A stretch of DNA of 47,422 nucleotides, taken from positions 1-47,422 of IMG/VR virus record IMGVR_UViG_3300003691_000012; one strand, written 5' to 3'. This stretch comes from a virus. Below the pieces are notes generated by a model. The model was not told where the DNA came from. It was given only the letters and a program-made list of their open reading frames with translations, and ran no database searches. The position numbers and the translations under genes were made by a program. Shown piece after piece: positions 1 through 7,383 of this stretch (within the stretch, counting starts at the first letter, position 1; every line of letters begins with the position of its first letter).

Positions 1-1547
1 CCAATGAACTCTGTTATCAATTTTTTGATAGCAGGGTCGTTAGTTTTATGTATTAACTTTTTGAGAGTCTTAGCACCAACAGCAGGCTGTTTAGTCTTAG
101 TCCTATCAATAATCTTGAAATCCAAATGCTCATATAGAAATGTTTGCATCTCTGGATTAGAAGCTGGATTGAATACAACATAATCAAAATATGATAATGG
201 TTCTGTTTTCTTTTTCCATCCAGCATTCACCTCAGTGAATTCTTTGAATCTCATTTTCTTTTCATACGCTTGAATCAATGGAGATGCTTTAATATTTTTA
301 GTGAACGCATCACGTATCAAACTTAATTCGATTTTTGCTTTATGAACTTGTTGCATGTCCAATGGCATTCCAGTCAACTCCATCTGAGCTATGACTTTTA
401 TGCTTGGCTTCATTATGGTGTCATAGACATCCAGCTGCTTATCAGCAATTAATGTTGGCCAGTGTTTTTTCTTAACGAACCATGTAGCTAAACAATCCAC
501 TAGATTGTACTCACGTAAAATACCAACAGGTATTAGAGTAATATCTTTAATATCATCCTGAGCATAGTTACCTGCAAATTCATGTGCAATGTCCTTAAGC
601 TTTAAACTATTTCGGGCACAGGAATTGATAGCCAAATATGTTATTATTTTTGTATCATCCAAGTTGTTAGCAAGAACCTCTAGCCCATTCAGTAAACCCT
701 TTTGGTCTAGTAAGTCATCCATGAATAAAGTATAAATTAGAACTTTCACATCATAATTTGCATTATGGTAAGTCAATTTACCTTTGTAAGTTAAGAAGAA
801 CTCTACGAGCAATTCTCTTACTTCTGGATTAGGGATAAATTTCCCATGCTTCACTGGAGTCTCAGATAAATCAGGAATTAATATTGGAGCATAGTCACAA
901 CAAAATGATGTCCCATTATGTTCATCCCATGCAAATGATATGGTACCTACACCTGCTTCCCAAAACTTTAGTGAGAATGCTTCGATGTCACACGTTAATT
1001 CTGGATGCTTGTGTAACAATTCCAATTGCTTGGCTATTGCTACAGTTGATTCAGGGTAATTAGCAGACTTAATAATATTCTGTCCAATTTGAACTTTGTT
1101 ACCTTTTAAATGAGTATCCAAAGTCTTAAGAGATAAATCTAATTTCTCTTGATTTAATGGATTATAGAATAGTGATTGATGGTTAGTACCAAGAATCACT
1201 TTCATGTGCTCATAACCAGGCATAACACAATCCAATACATAACCTAAATGGGCTTCTGCTTTATTTGATTTAGTGAGCACTTTAAAATATGCAGCGTCAC
1301 AGACATATAAGGTTTCTACCTTAAGATTGTCTAATGCTTTTAATAGTTTTTCTAGGCAAGCCTTGATTAACTTAACTGGGCATTTATTGTTTGACGTGTA
1401 ATCCAAATCAAATGCAATGATGTCACTAGGTACAATGCTTATTGGGTCAATATAATGTTCAACAATATCACACTTACGTAATGCTGCTGTTTTAATTAAC
1501 AGTGCCATTTTATATGTTGGATTTGGGTCAAACTCAATATGATGCAT
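1..1547 (-). CDS. DNA polymerase, family A, N4 gp39-like (3' end cut by window)
   Basis: This is the phage replicative DNA polymerase; about 515 residues are visible and the polymerase domain lies beyond base 1. The translation shows a 3'-5' exonuclease-type domain: an Exo I-like acidic motif TCDIEAF near residue 186, an Exo II-like motif TYHNANYDVKVL near residue 255, and an Exo III-like segment around DCLATWF near residue 350, followed by the start of the polymerase region (AQMELTGMPLD). This order is usual for Pol I-type phage polymerases, and the gene sits downstream of the helicase as in N4 (gp37-gp39). The ATG at 1547 has an AGGAA ribosome binding site. It is separated from the helicase by three smaller genes. 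The assignment to the gp39 group is inferred from motifs and gene order. Confidence 0.9.
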   Translation of the reverse strand, partial: MHHIEFDPNPTYKMALLIKTAALRKCDIVEHYIDPISIVPSDIIAFDLDYTSNNKCPVKLIKACLEKLLKALDNLKVETLYVCDAAYFKVLTKSNKAEAHLGYVLDCVMPGYEHMKVILGTNHQSLFYNPLNQEKLDLSLKTLDTHLKGNKVQIGQNIIKSANYPESTVAIAKQLELLHKHPELTCDIEAFSLKFWEAGVGTISFAWDEHNGTSFCCDYAPILIPDLSETPVKHGKFIPNPEVRELLVEFFLTYKGKLTYHNANYDVKVLIYTLFMDDLLDQKGLLNGLEVLANNLDDTKIITYLAINSCARNSLKLKDIAHEFAGNYAQDDIKDITLIPVGILREYNLVDCLATWFVKKKHWPTLIADKQLDVYDTIMKPSIKVIAQMELTGMPLDMQQVHKAKIELSLIRDAFTKNIKASPLIQAYEKKMRFKEFTEVNAGWKKKTEPLSYFDYVVFNPASNPEMQTFLYEHLDFKIIDRTKTKQPAVGAKTLKKLIHKTNDPAIKKLITEFI

Positions 1548-1564
1548 TTATTAGTTCCTATGTT

Positions 1565-1735
1565 TTAATCAGTTAGTACCCAGTTTTCGCATTTGGGATT
1601 GTGATATATACCCTTAACAGGAGTGGACTCATATTCTGCACAACATGGTTTGTCTTTGTTAACATGTTCATCTAACCATTCTTGTACTTCACGTCCTGTC
1701 CACATTTTACGTAATTCAGTTGGGAATCTAATCAT
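1565..1735 (-). CDS. small hypothetical protein (56 aa)
   Basis: A 56-residue reading frame lies between the DNA polymerase and the next upstream gene, with 5 bases to that gene and 17 to the polymerase start. It begins MIRFPTELRKMWTGREVQEW and holds three cysteines (CC near residue 31 and C49) and a histidine, too few to claim a zinc site. The tight packing and coding direction support it as real. No function recognised. Confidence 0.6.
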   Translation of the reverse strand: MIRFPTELRKMWTGREVQEWLDEHVNKDKPCCAEYESTPVKGIYHNPKCENWVLTD

Positions 1736-1740
1736 GATAA

Positions 1741-1881
1741 TTATCCTTGTTCAGTTTTATCTAGCTCAGCCAATTCTTGTTTCAGTTCTTTAACTATTTC
1801 CACATTACCTTCATCTTCATGATAGGCAATTGCATTGATTAAAATTTTACGCTCTGTTTCATATTCTGTTGGGTTATTCAT
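1741..1881 (-). CDS. small acidic hypothetical protein (46 aa)
   Basis: A 46-residue frame, rich in Glu and Lys and probably mostly helical (EIVKELKQELAELDKTEQG at the C-terminus). Its ATG overlaps the stop codon of the upstream gene (TAATG arrangement), which indicates translational coupling. No function recognised. Confidence 0.6.
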   Translation of the reverse strand: MNNPTEYETERKILINAIAYHEDEGNVEIVKELKQELAELDKTEQG

Positions 1882-2417
1882 TAGTTATGTCCTAATAATA
1901 AATTCTTAAGTTTAATTTTATTGACTCTATCATCAATACCAAGATGACGTAATTTGAATAAATCAATATCGTGTTGGGGTAAAGATATTTCATCTTCCTC
2001 TTTACCAATGTTGATAAATTTTTCAATAAATGGCAACAATACAGGACTTATTAATGAAGTGACATGTGTAGCATTTTCACAAGATAACATCAGCATACGC
2101 ATATAATGTTTTATATACTCTTGTTCTATTTTATTTGCTTTTTGGTTATCTACAGTTTTATCCATCTCTGCCCAATATTCTCTAGGCAAAGATATAATTG
2201 TAGAATGCTTTATTACTTCCTTTGCATAATAATAATTAGTTCTGTATTTAAACCCAACAGAAGTTACAGGGGTAACTAATTTTTCGTGCATTAAAATTAT
2301 TGCACGTTTAAATTCTTTATTATTATTACCAAATAAAGCAGACAACACAAAATTCACTATTACAGTTTTAGTACCTGGAGCAAATTTACCCCCCATACTT
2401 CTTAGGTAGTTTGCCAT
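1881..2417 (-). CDS. conserved-position hypothetical protein between helicase and polymerase; carries the C-terminal KLKxLL tag
   Basis: This 178-residue protein occupies the slot between helicase and DNA polymerase genes, the place of gp38 in N4; I do not recognise a domain. It is basic in the N-terminal half and contains a Tyr-rich segment (FKYRTNYYYAKEVIKH). The last residues, VNKIKLKNLLLGHN, are the clearest copy of a C-terminal helix that recurs on at least eleven other leftward small proteins in this window. The start overlaps the end of the helicase gene by 32 bases, so the two are probably co-translated. A replication-accessory role is only an inference from position. Confidence 0.75.
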   Translation of the reverse strand: MANYLRSMGGKFAPGTKTVIVNFVLSALFGNNNKEFKRAIILMHEKLVTPVTSVGFKYRTNYYYAKEVIKHSTIISLPREYWAEMDKTVDNQKANKIEQEYIKHYMRMLMLSCENATHVTSLISPVLLPFIEKFINIGKEEDEISLPQHDIDLFKLRHLGIDDRVNKIKLKNLLLGHN

Positions 2418-3789
2418 AAATTATCACCTCATCCGATGGTCTAGTTGTAGCTACATAAAGTAATCTAGCAACTTCCTCTGGATTGTTATTATTACCTATA
2501 TCATCCATATCCACAAAAGACTTTTGGTAAGTAGAACCTTGGCTTTTATGTACAGTTGATGAGTACACTGGACGCAAATCACAGACAGCTTCTTTAACAT
2601 TAAAGAACTCTGTCCAATCTTTATTTTTTCTAGCTTGCTTAGCCAATCTACCTAAGACTTGCTTAACCTGCCGTTGGTCACATGGGATGAATACATTGAT
2701 GTTATGGTTCAGTGTTGCATTCCATCCATCAATATCATAATAATCATTGTTGCTGTGAACATCAATACTAGTTATCTTAGCTATCGAATCTGTCGGCATA
2801 ACCACGCCTTTTTTATTTCCAATTGACCCAGTTGATATTGGGTTATTAGTTATCAATGATTCACCTATAAACGGCTTAGGGTCACTGGTATGTAAAGCAC
2901 GTACATAATCGTTATATGAGTTTACTTTAGCGTTCGTCCATGCAGTAATTTTAGCTTCATTTGGGTCGATAGTTTTGTTACCAAATTGAGTCTTAACTAA
3001 TTGTTGAAACTCTGCACCTGTGACTAATTGTATTTCTTTTCCGTGTGGTTGAACCTTAGGAAAAGCATCCTTAATTATATCATTATATTGTTGTAAATTA
3101 TTGGCACTAATTACAGCACCATTACGAACCAAAGTAGCTTCTTCATCAGCTAATCTTTTTAGTTCTGGTGGAATAGCTTTAATAATATCAATACATTTCC
3201 GGTAGCCTTCACCCAATTCAGGTATGGTAATATTACTACCAAATCTTTGTGCAGTTTTAAGTATTGCCCGATGCTCTACGTTCTGCTCCACTGGGCATAC
3301 AGTTTCAAATATAGGCAATAATTGGTATGGGTCAAGTACATGCAGAACTTTACAATCAGGAGTAGACTCTCTGATTATTTTAAGTAAATGGTTATTCTCC
3401 ATACTAGCTTCATCAATAATGATTAAGCTATTTTTTATTGGAGAAAATGAACCAGTCTTCTGCAATGAGGTAGTCCCATTGTTGTAATTATTAAATACTT
3501 TCAAGCCAAGTAAAGAATGAATAGTGCCTGCTTCCTCACCTGTGGATTGTGACAATACGCTTGCAGCTTTATTTGTTGTAGCAGTGCAATGTATATTGAC
3601 AGTGTTATCATCACCTGTGAGTAGGTTCAGTAGCTTCTTAGCCTTACGGACACTTTTAATCAAGTGTTTGGTTAGGAAAGTTTTTCCGCACCCTGAGTGA
3701 CCTATTAGAGCCATCTCCTTGGTTTGTTTTCCTAGCATGAACTTCATGAACTTGTCTGTAGCATTTTGCTGGTCAGTTGATAATGACAT
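2386..3789 (-). CDS. SF1B DNA helicase, Dda/RecD-like (N4 gp37-like)
   Basis: This is a 467-residue ATP-dependent DNA helicase. It has a Walker A motif GHSGCGKT at residues 30-37, a Q-like N-terminal segment (STDQQNATDKF), motif II IIIDEASM at 123-130, and near residues 410-421 the motif VHKSQGSTY typical of the UvrD/RecD C-terminal domain. This arrangement is that of the Dda/RecD2 group, which unwinds DNA 5'-3' and often works beside the phage polymerase. The ATG at 3789 has a good AAGGAA site. The gene follows a small winged-helix gene with a 12-base gap and its 3' end overlaps the next gene. Confidence 0.93.
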   Translation of the reverse strand: MSLSTDQQNATDKFMKFMLGKQTKEMALIGHSGCGKTFLTKHLIKSVRKAKKLLNLLTGDDNTVNIHCTATTNKAASVLSQSTGEEAGTIHSLLGLKVFNNYNNGTTSLQKTGSFSPIKNSLIIIDEASMENNHLLKIIRESTPDCKVLHVLDPYQLLPIFETVCPVEQNVEHRAILKTAQRFGSNITIPELGEGYRKCIDIIKAIPPELKRLADEEATLVRNGAVISANNLQQYNDIIKDAFPKVQPHGKEIQLVTGAEFQQLVKTQFGNKTIDPNEAKITAWTNAKVNSYNDYVRALHTSDPKPFIGESLITNNPISTGSIGNKKGVVMPTDSIAKITSIDVHSNNDYYDIDGWNATLNHNINVFIPCDQRQVKQVLGRLAKQARKNKDWTEFFNVKEAVCDLRPVYSSTVHKSQGSTYQKSFVDMDDIGNNNNPEEVARLLYVATTRPSDEVIIYGKLPKKYGG

Positions 3790-3801
3790 TTTAATTCCTT
3801 A

Positions 3802-4026
3802 CTAATAATTTGCTGGTAATGCGACTAGAGTGTATCTAGCAAAATAGCTACCTGTTGGTGTATGCATTTCACGGGTTGTTTTAAACAGCCAACCTGCTGC
3901 TTTGAGGTCATAAATTACTGCTGATAGTCTCGTTACCCAGAACTCATTTATTGCTTCTAGTGGCGAGATTGAACGGTTTTGTATTAGGTATTCCTCTACC
4001 ATTTTTCTTTTAGTTTTCTTAGCCAT
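3802..4026 (-). CDS. small winged helix-turn-helix protein (74 aa)
   Basis: The chosen ATG at 4026 follows a strong CAGGAG site and lies one base after the stop of the upstream membrane protein gene; a longer frame from 4077 would run into that gene. The product starts MAKKTKRKMVEEYL and has the pattern of a wHTH domain: a helix, ISPLEAINEFWVTRLSAVIYDLKAAGW, then a two-strand wing with an aromatic end (SYFARYTLV). This kind of small HTH protein is common in phages of this group. A DNA-binding role, perhaps transcriptional or in replication beside the helicase, is inferred from fold only. Confidence 0.75.
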   Translation of the reverse strand: MAKKTKRKMVEEYLIQNRSISPLEAINEFWVTRLSAVIYDLKAAGWLFKTTREMHTPTGSYFARYTLVALPANY

Positions 4027-4027
4027 A

Positions 4028-4294
4028 CTATTTACTCCTGCACTCTGTGCGAATATATTTTGCTTGGGTGATTCCATTTACTTTTTTATCTTGTACATGG
4101 ATACTTGTTGGGCCTGAAACTAGTCCATAGTCTGCACAAGTTATTCTTCCATCTTCAGCGTTTAAAACTAGTAGATGGAATATTATGTAAAGAATGAAGG
4201 CATCCAATAGGAACATACCAAACATGGTACCTTCCCATTTATCCTTTGTTACTTCAAAAGTTTTTATTATTATTAATACGATTATTGTTAACAT
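4028..4294 (-). CDS. small membrane protein (88 aa, two hydrophobic segments)
   Basis: The N-terminus (MLTIIVLIIIKTF) and residues about 25-45 (FGMFLLDAFILYIIFHLLVL) are long hydrophobic runs, so two inner-membrane helices are likely, followed by a soluble C-terminal tail with two cysteines. An AGGAG site precedes the ATG. It starts the small group with the wHTH and helicase genes. No specific function recognised. Confidence 0.65.
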   Translation of the reverse strand: MLTIIVLIIIKTFEVTKDKWEGTMFGMFLLDAFILYIIFHLLVLNAEDGRITCADYGLVSGPTSIHVQDKKVNGITQAKYIRTECRSK

Positions 4295-4564
4295 TCATTT
4301 CTCCTGTTAGGTTAAAATATTTATATGAAGGGGAGCTAGAGAGTTCAACATTAACGCCTCGTTGCCGTAGCTCACAATTAGCAATCAGGTATCAATCAGA
4401 CTCTATTGACCGGTGTATTTTCCGACTTATTCGACCACACAGTCGACCTATTTAATGTTGTTGGTTTTAGCTCCACCACATATAAATACTTAAATTAACC
4501 ATCACTTGATACCTCAAAGCACTCGTAGGAAATGCTAAGTTTTTTTATGGATACCAAGTGAAAG
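4295..4564 (-). other. 270-base gene-free stretch with inverted repeats
   Basis: No convincing reading frame was found. On the minus strand the most obvious structure is an inverted repeat whose arms are at 4549-4560 and 4503-4513 (11 pairs, two of them G-U), with a smaller AGCA/TGCT pairing inside. Two shorter inverted repeats follow: TCGAC/GTCGA near 4432-4447, and GAGCTA (4333-4338) with TAGCTC (4368-4373). The stretch separates the gene at 4565 from that at 4294 and probably contains a transcript end and a new start. Confidence 0.4.
4503..4560 (-). ncRNA. candidate structured RNA / large hairpin
   Basis: Read on the minus strand, CACTTGGTATCC (4560-4549) pairs with GGTATCAAGTG (4513-4503), 11 pairs including two G-U wobbles, closing a loop of about 35 bases that itself contains AGCA/TGCT. 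It lies immediately after the stop of the small membrane protein gene at 4565. There is no U-run after it, so it is not a standard terminator. It could protect the 3' end, be a processing site or be regulatory. Confidence 0.35.
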
Positions 4565-4771
4565 CTAAACCTTATCGTTACGTTGTTCTGCTAAAGCAGC
4601 CCACATAAATACAGCAAAAGAAGTTATATTAACCATACCTAATATCACTACTAATAGAATAGCTTCTTTAACGTCCTTGGCATGGTTTGCCCCAATCAAT
4701 GCAAATGATGTCACCATAGTTATGGAATATATGTAAGCAACTAGTGCTGACAATCCTAATGTTTTAATCAT
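4565..4771 (-). CDS. small membrane protein (68 aa, two TM helices)
   Basis: The ATG at 4771 is preceded by GGAG at optimal distance, so it was preferred over upstream starts that would lie inside the zinc-ribbon gene. The product MIKTLGLSALVAYIYSI... has two hydrophobic helices (about residues 4-25 and 36-58) joined by a short charged loop (NHAKDVKEA), and a polar tail. It overlaps the end of the upstream zinc-ribbon gene by 8 bases. Function unknown. Confidence 0.6.
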   Translation of the reverse strand: MIKTLGLSALVAYIYSITMVTSFALIGANHAKDVKEAILLVVILGMVNITSFAVFMWAALAEQRNDKV

Positions 4772-4904
4772 AGTCTCCATCTCCGTTTTCCACTTCTTCT
4801 CTTTCAAGTGCACAGTCATTACAAACACCATCAGCGTTTATTTCTTCTGGTTTGCATGGATAATCACAATCATCGCATACTGGATTGTCATAGTCATTAC
4901 TCAT
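4764..4904 (-). CDS. zinc-ribbon-like mini-protein (46 aa)
   Basis: The frame encodes MSNDYDNPVCDDCDYPCKPE and continues with a second pair CNDC at residues 28-31. The CxxC...C...CxxC spacing suggests a bound zinc; the rest is very acidic. It overlaps the upstream gene by 8 bases and the downstream membrane protein gene by 8, a compact arrangement that supports translation. Function unknown. Confidence 0.6.
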   Translation of the reverse strand: MSNDYDNPVCDDCDYPCKPEEINADGVCNDCALEREEVENGDGDYD

Positions 4905-5385
4905 TCTTACTCTCCAATACTTTCAATAAACATTCAGCCAGTGCTTGTTGCTTTGTTTCAGTTGACATTCTAGTTCCAATAGTTATATCCCCTAGATAAA
5001 AATCTGGCAGAACAGAACAATGAAACTTTCCTGAGTCCGTTTTTTTCATTTCATAACCGAAGTCAATCAATGGCATTAAGTCATTCCAGTTGTTAAAATC
5101 AAAAGAGTAAGGCGTTTCTTCGTCCTCTTTATATCTGATATAAACTATCCCATCATCCTTTCGCCCTAACAACTGCCGAACCCATCCCAGCTCAGTAATC
5201 AACTTAATATTCAATTCACGGTCTGATAGGTTATTGATGCTCAACCTCTCTTCTGGAAGTGAGCATCCATCACAATAAAGTTTATCCCCTACACGATTTT
5301 CGTTGCCTCTAACTCCTTTTCTATCGCAAAGCTTGCCTTCGCATTTGTCTGGTAATAACTTCCATAGTCTTTTTAATATATTCAT
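4897..5385 (-). CDS. phage ABA-sandwich domain protein with N-terminal Cys cluster (162 aa)
   Basis: The central part, from about residue 60, shows LGW..., then SFDFNNWNDLMPLIDFGYEM, then a hydrophobic strand and a C-terminal helix rich in Ala/Leu. This is the pattern of the small phage 'ABA sandwich' domain (DUF2591-like), found in many phages without known function. The N-terminus adds CEGKLC...CDGC, a probable zinc-binding module. The start overlaps the upstream stop (GGATGA), so translation is coupled. A rough domain identification by pattern, not by profile search. Confidence 0.65.
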   Translation of the reverse strand: MNILKRLWKLLPDKCEGKLCDRKGVRGNENRVGDKLYCDGCSLPEERLSINNLSDRELNIKLITELGWVRQLLGRKDDGIVYIRYKEDEETPYSFDFNNWNDLMPLIDFGYEMKKTDSGKFHCSVLPDFYLGDITIGTRMSTETKQQALAECLLKVLESKNE

Positions 5386-5570
5386 CCTTTCACCTCTTTG
5401 ATTTCCTTTTGGTAGAAGTATTCTGAATCCCTTAGCTCAAGATATTCTTCTTCTGGCAACCACATAGTTCTATAATCTCGGACACTCACTTCAACCTTGC
5501 CGTTGGTGTAGGTAAGCGTATCTTTATACGCGGATTTAAATTTGAATACTTCATTGTCTTTAATTTGCAT
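5382..5570 (-). CDS. small hypothetical protein (62 aa)
   Basis: A 62-residue, Tyr- and Glu-rich protein (LPEEEYLELRDSEYFYQKE). It overlaps the next gene by 4 bases. No domain recognised; the C-terminus KEIKEVKG is only weakly like the recurring tag of other genes here. Confidence 0.55.
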   Translation of the reverse strand: MQIKDNEVFKFKSAYKDTLTYTNGKVEVSVRDYRTMWLPEEEYLELRDSEYFYQKEIKEVKG

Positions 5571-5589
5571 TTTTAGCCTCTTTAATTAA

Positions 5590-5766
5590 TTACTTAATAC
5601 GATTACTATCTATAACCGTAAAGCTTGCCCCTTTACTGTATAAATATAGATTTTCTACTGTGTACTCTAAATTATTAAAATCATCTTTCTCTAAAAATAA
5701 CTTTATAGCTTCCTGAACATCTTCTTTTGATAAAGTCATAGTTGTTTTCCCGTATTTACAGATCAT
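5590..5766 (-). CDS. small hypothetical protein (58 aa)
   Basis: The frame starts with the ATG of an ATGA overlap with the upstream gene and encodes a 58-residue protein with a helix KEDVQEAIKLFLEKDDF followed by two strands. An internal ATG at the tenth codon is an alternative start. Size, coupling and strand fit its neighbours. Function unknown. Confidence 0.55.
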   Translation of the reverse strand: MICKYGKTTMTLSKEDVQEAIKLFLEKDDFNNLEYTVENLYLYSKGASFTVIDSNRIK

Positions 5767-5993
5767 TTTTTACCTCTTCTGTTAAAGCTATTTTTCTGAA
5801 AGTGGATAAAGCTTTTTTCCTTCTTTATAACCTCTAATTCAGGAATACAGTTGTGGTTAATATGTAAAGTCATGGCGGTGTCAGGTAATGCAAAGAAATC
5901 ATCAGTAGATGTACTACCTGAAATAATAACAATGTTATTTTTAATTACTGCTGCCTGTATTATACGACCTACATTTCTGTTACAGATTATCAT
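5763..5993 (-). CDS. small hypothetical protein (76 aa)
   Basis: The product is beta-rich at the start (MIICNRNVGRIIQAAVIKNN, then IVIISGSTS) and very basic at the end (FNRRGKK). It overlaps both neighbours by 4 bases (ATGA), in an apparent translational chain from 6406 down to 5590. No function recognised. Confidence 0.55.
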   Translation of the reverse strand: MIICNRNVGRIIQAAVIKNNIVIISGSTSTDDFFALPDTAMTLHINHNCIPELEVIKKEKSFIHFQKNSFNRRGKK

Positions 5994-6406
5994 TTGAGTT
6001 TCACCTCTTTGATTAGCTGCTTTAAATCGTCAAGAAATACATACTCGTTAGTGTTTTCATCGCGATAAACATCTACAGTCTCTAACTTGCTAATCGGTAT
6101 GGTGGTAGATTTAAGCTCTACTATTTCTTTTTTCAATTTTTCAGCAAAAATAGCTTTAGGTTTATTATCAGACCTGCAACTTCCAGAACAGTAACTAATA
6201 GATTCCTTTAACTTTTCTATTTCTTTTTGTTGCTCTATTAGTTTTTCAGATGCCTCCGCGCAGACGTCTATAACTGATATTTGACAAGAGCAATCTGCCC
6301 CCTCTTCGGTTTCTCCGTGAAGCTCATAATCATCAACACTAAAATACTCAGTATCGCTATTACCGATATCACTTAAGGCCCATATTAAATTTTTATCTAG
6401 ATTCAC
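5990..6406 (-). CDS. hypothetical protein with central coiled coil (138 aa, GTG start)
   Basis: No in-frame ATG is present near the front; a GTG at 6406 follows AAAGGCGG at good distance and was chosen over a TTG at 6448 without a site. The protein contains an acidic N-terminal part with cysteines (CSCQ), a heptad-rich helix (ASEKLIEQQKEIEKLKES), a C-rich turn (CSGSC) and a second helix. It ends in DDLKQLIKEVKLK, which resembles a shortened form of the recurrent C-terminal tag. Function unknown. Confidence 0.55.
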   Translation of the reverse strand: MNLDKNLIWALSDIGNSDTEYFSVDDYELHGETEEGADCSCQISVIDVCAEASEKLIEQQKEIEKLKESISYCSGSCRSDNKPKAIFAEKLKKEIVELKSTTIPISKLETVDVYRDENTNEYVFLDDLKQLIKEVKLK

Positions 6407-6565
6407 TTTAACCGCCTTTAATAAAAAGAACTTGTAGTAACCATGCAAAGATATCTCAATACAATTATGTTACTACAAGCCGAAGTGTACTTAGTACCGA
6501 TTTTCAGGACAATACCAAGCACTCACTCATCCACAGGCCATCCCGTGGTGAATTCTTTTACACTA

Positions 6566-7027
6566 TTAGTGCATGTGTTTTTGATAAGCTCCCCATGCAA
6601 ACTGATACGCTGCATTTCTAGCATCGGATGCACAACATCCGAAGGATGTTATAGCTTCACGCATCATATTTGCACTCACCCAGCCTTCTTCAAGTAAAAA
6701 TTTACCCATGATTCTAGGAACTGGTTTAATGCTACGATTTCTGTGCTCTAATTGAGTACCAATCTCAGTATGCATATCAAATCCCTCATCACCTCTAACG
6801 AAGCTACAAGCACCAAGTGCTCTTATTTCATCCTCAAAAGTGACGTAAGTATTAGTTCTATGTGCTATGGAGTGTTCAACAACATCATGTGCTATTAGTG
6901 CACCAACTCTGGAATTGTTACTAAGACAATCTTGTATGTAACCAAGTCCTCCTTTATCAAATCCTAACTTTCCAAACGATAACTCACCTGTATAATAATC
7001 AGAAGCGATAGTAAAGTAGCCTTTCAT
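6566..7027 (-). CDS. hypothetical protein (153 aa)
   Basis: The ATG at 7027 is better than an upstream TTG because GGGG precedes it at about 7 bases. The product, MKGYFTIASDYYTGELSF..., contains IAHDVVEHS and FEDEIRALGACSFVRGD, a helical segment with His/Asp/Glu residues that could hold metal, and ends in an Ala-rich helix (ASDARNAAYQFAWGAYQ). I have no family assignment. The 159-base gap after it, before the gene at 6406, holds a GTAC/GTAC repeat at 6487-6497 but no clear promoter. Confidence 0.6.
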   Translation of the reverse strand: MKGYFTIASDYYTGELSFGKLGFDKGGLGYIQDCLSNNSRVGALIAHDVVEHSIAHRTNTYVTFEDEIRALGACSFVRGDEGFDMHTEIGTQLEHRNRSIKPVPRIMGKFLLEEGWVSANMMREAITSFGCCASDARNAAYQFAWGAYQKHMH

Positions 7028-7039
7028 TCTTTGCCCCAA

Positions 7040-7219
7040 TTATTTGTTTAATGCTGCATAAAAGTCTTCAGTTGATTTGCGCGTTTTACGTGGCTTTTTT
7101 CTCAGTTGGTCAGTTGAATAGGTTCGCTTATCGCAGTTTCTGTGAATCTCTAATTTAGTTGACTTACCGCAAATGTGGCATGTACCTAAATCACATCTTT
7201 CTTTATTACTTATTTGCAT
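7040..7219 (-). CDS. small zinc-finger-like protein (59 aa)
   Basis: The frame encodes MQISNKERCDLGTCHICGKS and continues TKLEIHRNC, giving C9, C14, C17, H26 and C29 around a short knuckle, followed by a very basic tail (RKKPRKTRKS). A nucleic-acid-binding role is possible. It lies 13 bases upstream of the next gene start. Function inferred from composition only. Confidence 0.55.
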   Translation of the reverse strand: MQISNKERCDLGTCHICGKSTKLEIHRNCDKRTYSTDQLRKKPRKTRKSTEDFYAALNK

Positions 7220-7324
7220 AACTTTCCCCTTGGCTTTTTTAAAATAAGCACTCCCTTAACCTTTATCCGGAACCAGTTGCCGACTTTGCAGGTCTTAACG
7301 CTGGATGGTAGGAATGCCTATATT

Positions 7325-7359
7325 AAAAAAGCCTCACTGTAATTTAATGAGGCTTTTTT
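7325..7359 (-). terminator. rho-independent terminator after the VWA gene
   Basis: AAAAAAGCCTCA (7325-7336) pairs perfectly with TGAGGCTTTTTT (7348-7359), a 12-bp stem with an 11-base loop and A/T runs on both sides. It begins 25 bases after the stop of the gene ending at 7384 and separates the ATPase/VWA pair from the genes to its left. As the stem is flanked by A's and T's it could work in either direction. Confidence 0.85.
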
Positions 7360-7383
7360 CTTTCTTGGGTTAGTTTGTTTTAC

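Noticed and set aside
3224-3487. plus-strand frame within the helicase gene
   Set aside because: It is antisense to a clearly conserved coding region and has no start signal; similar antisense frames inside the VWA, MoxR, portal, fibre and capsid genes were left out for the same reason.
4321-4460. possible tRNA gene
   Set aside because: Some arm-like pieces (TAGCTC, GTTCAAC) were seen but no cloverleaf with acceptor stem, anticodon arm and T-arm could be assembled on either strand.
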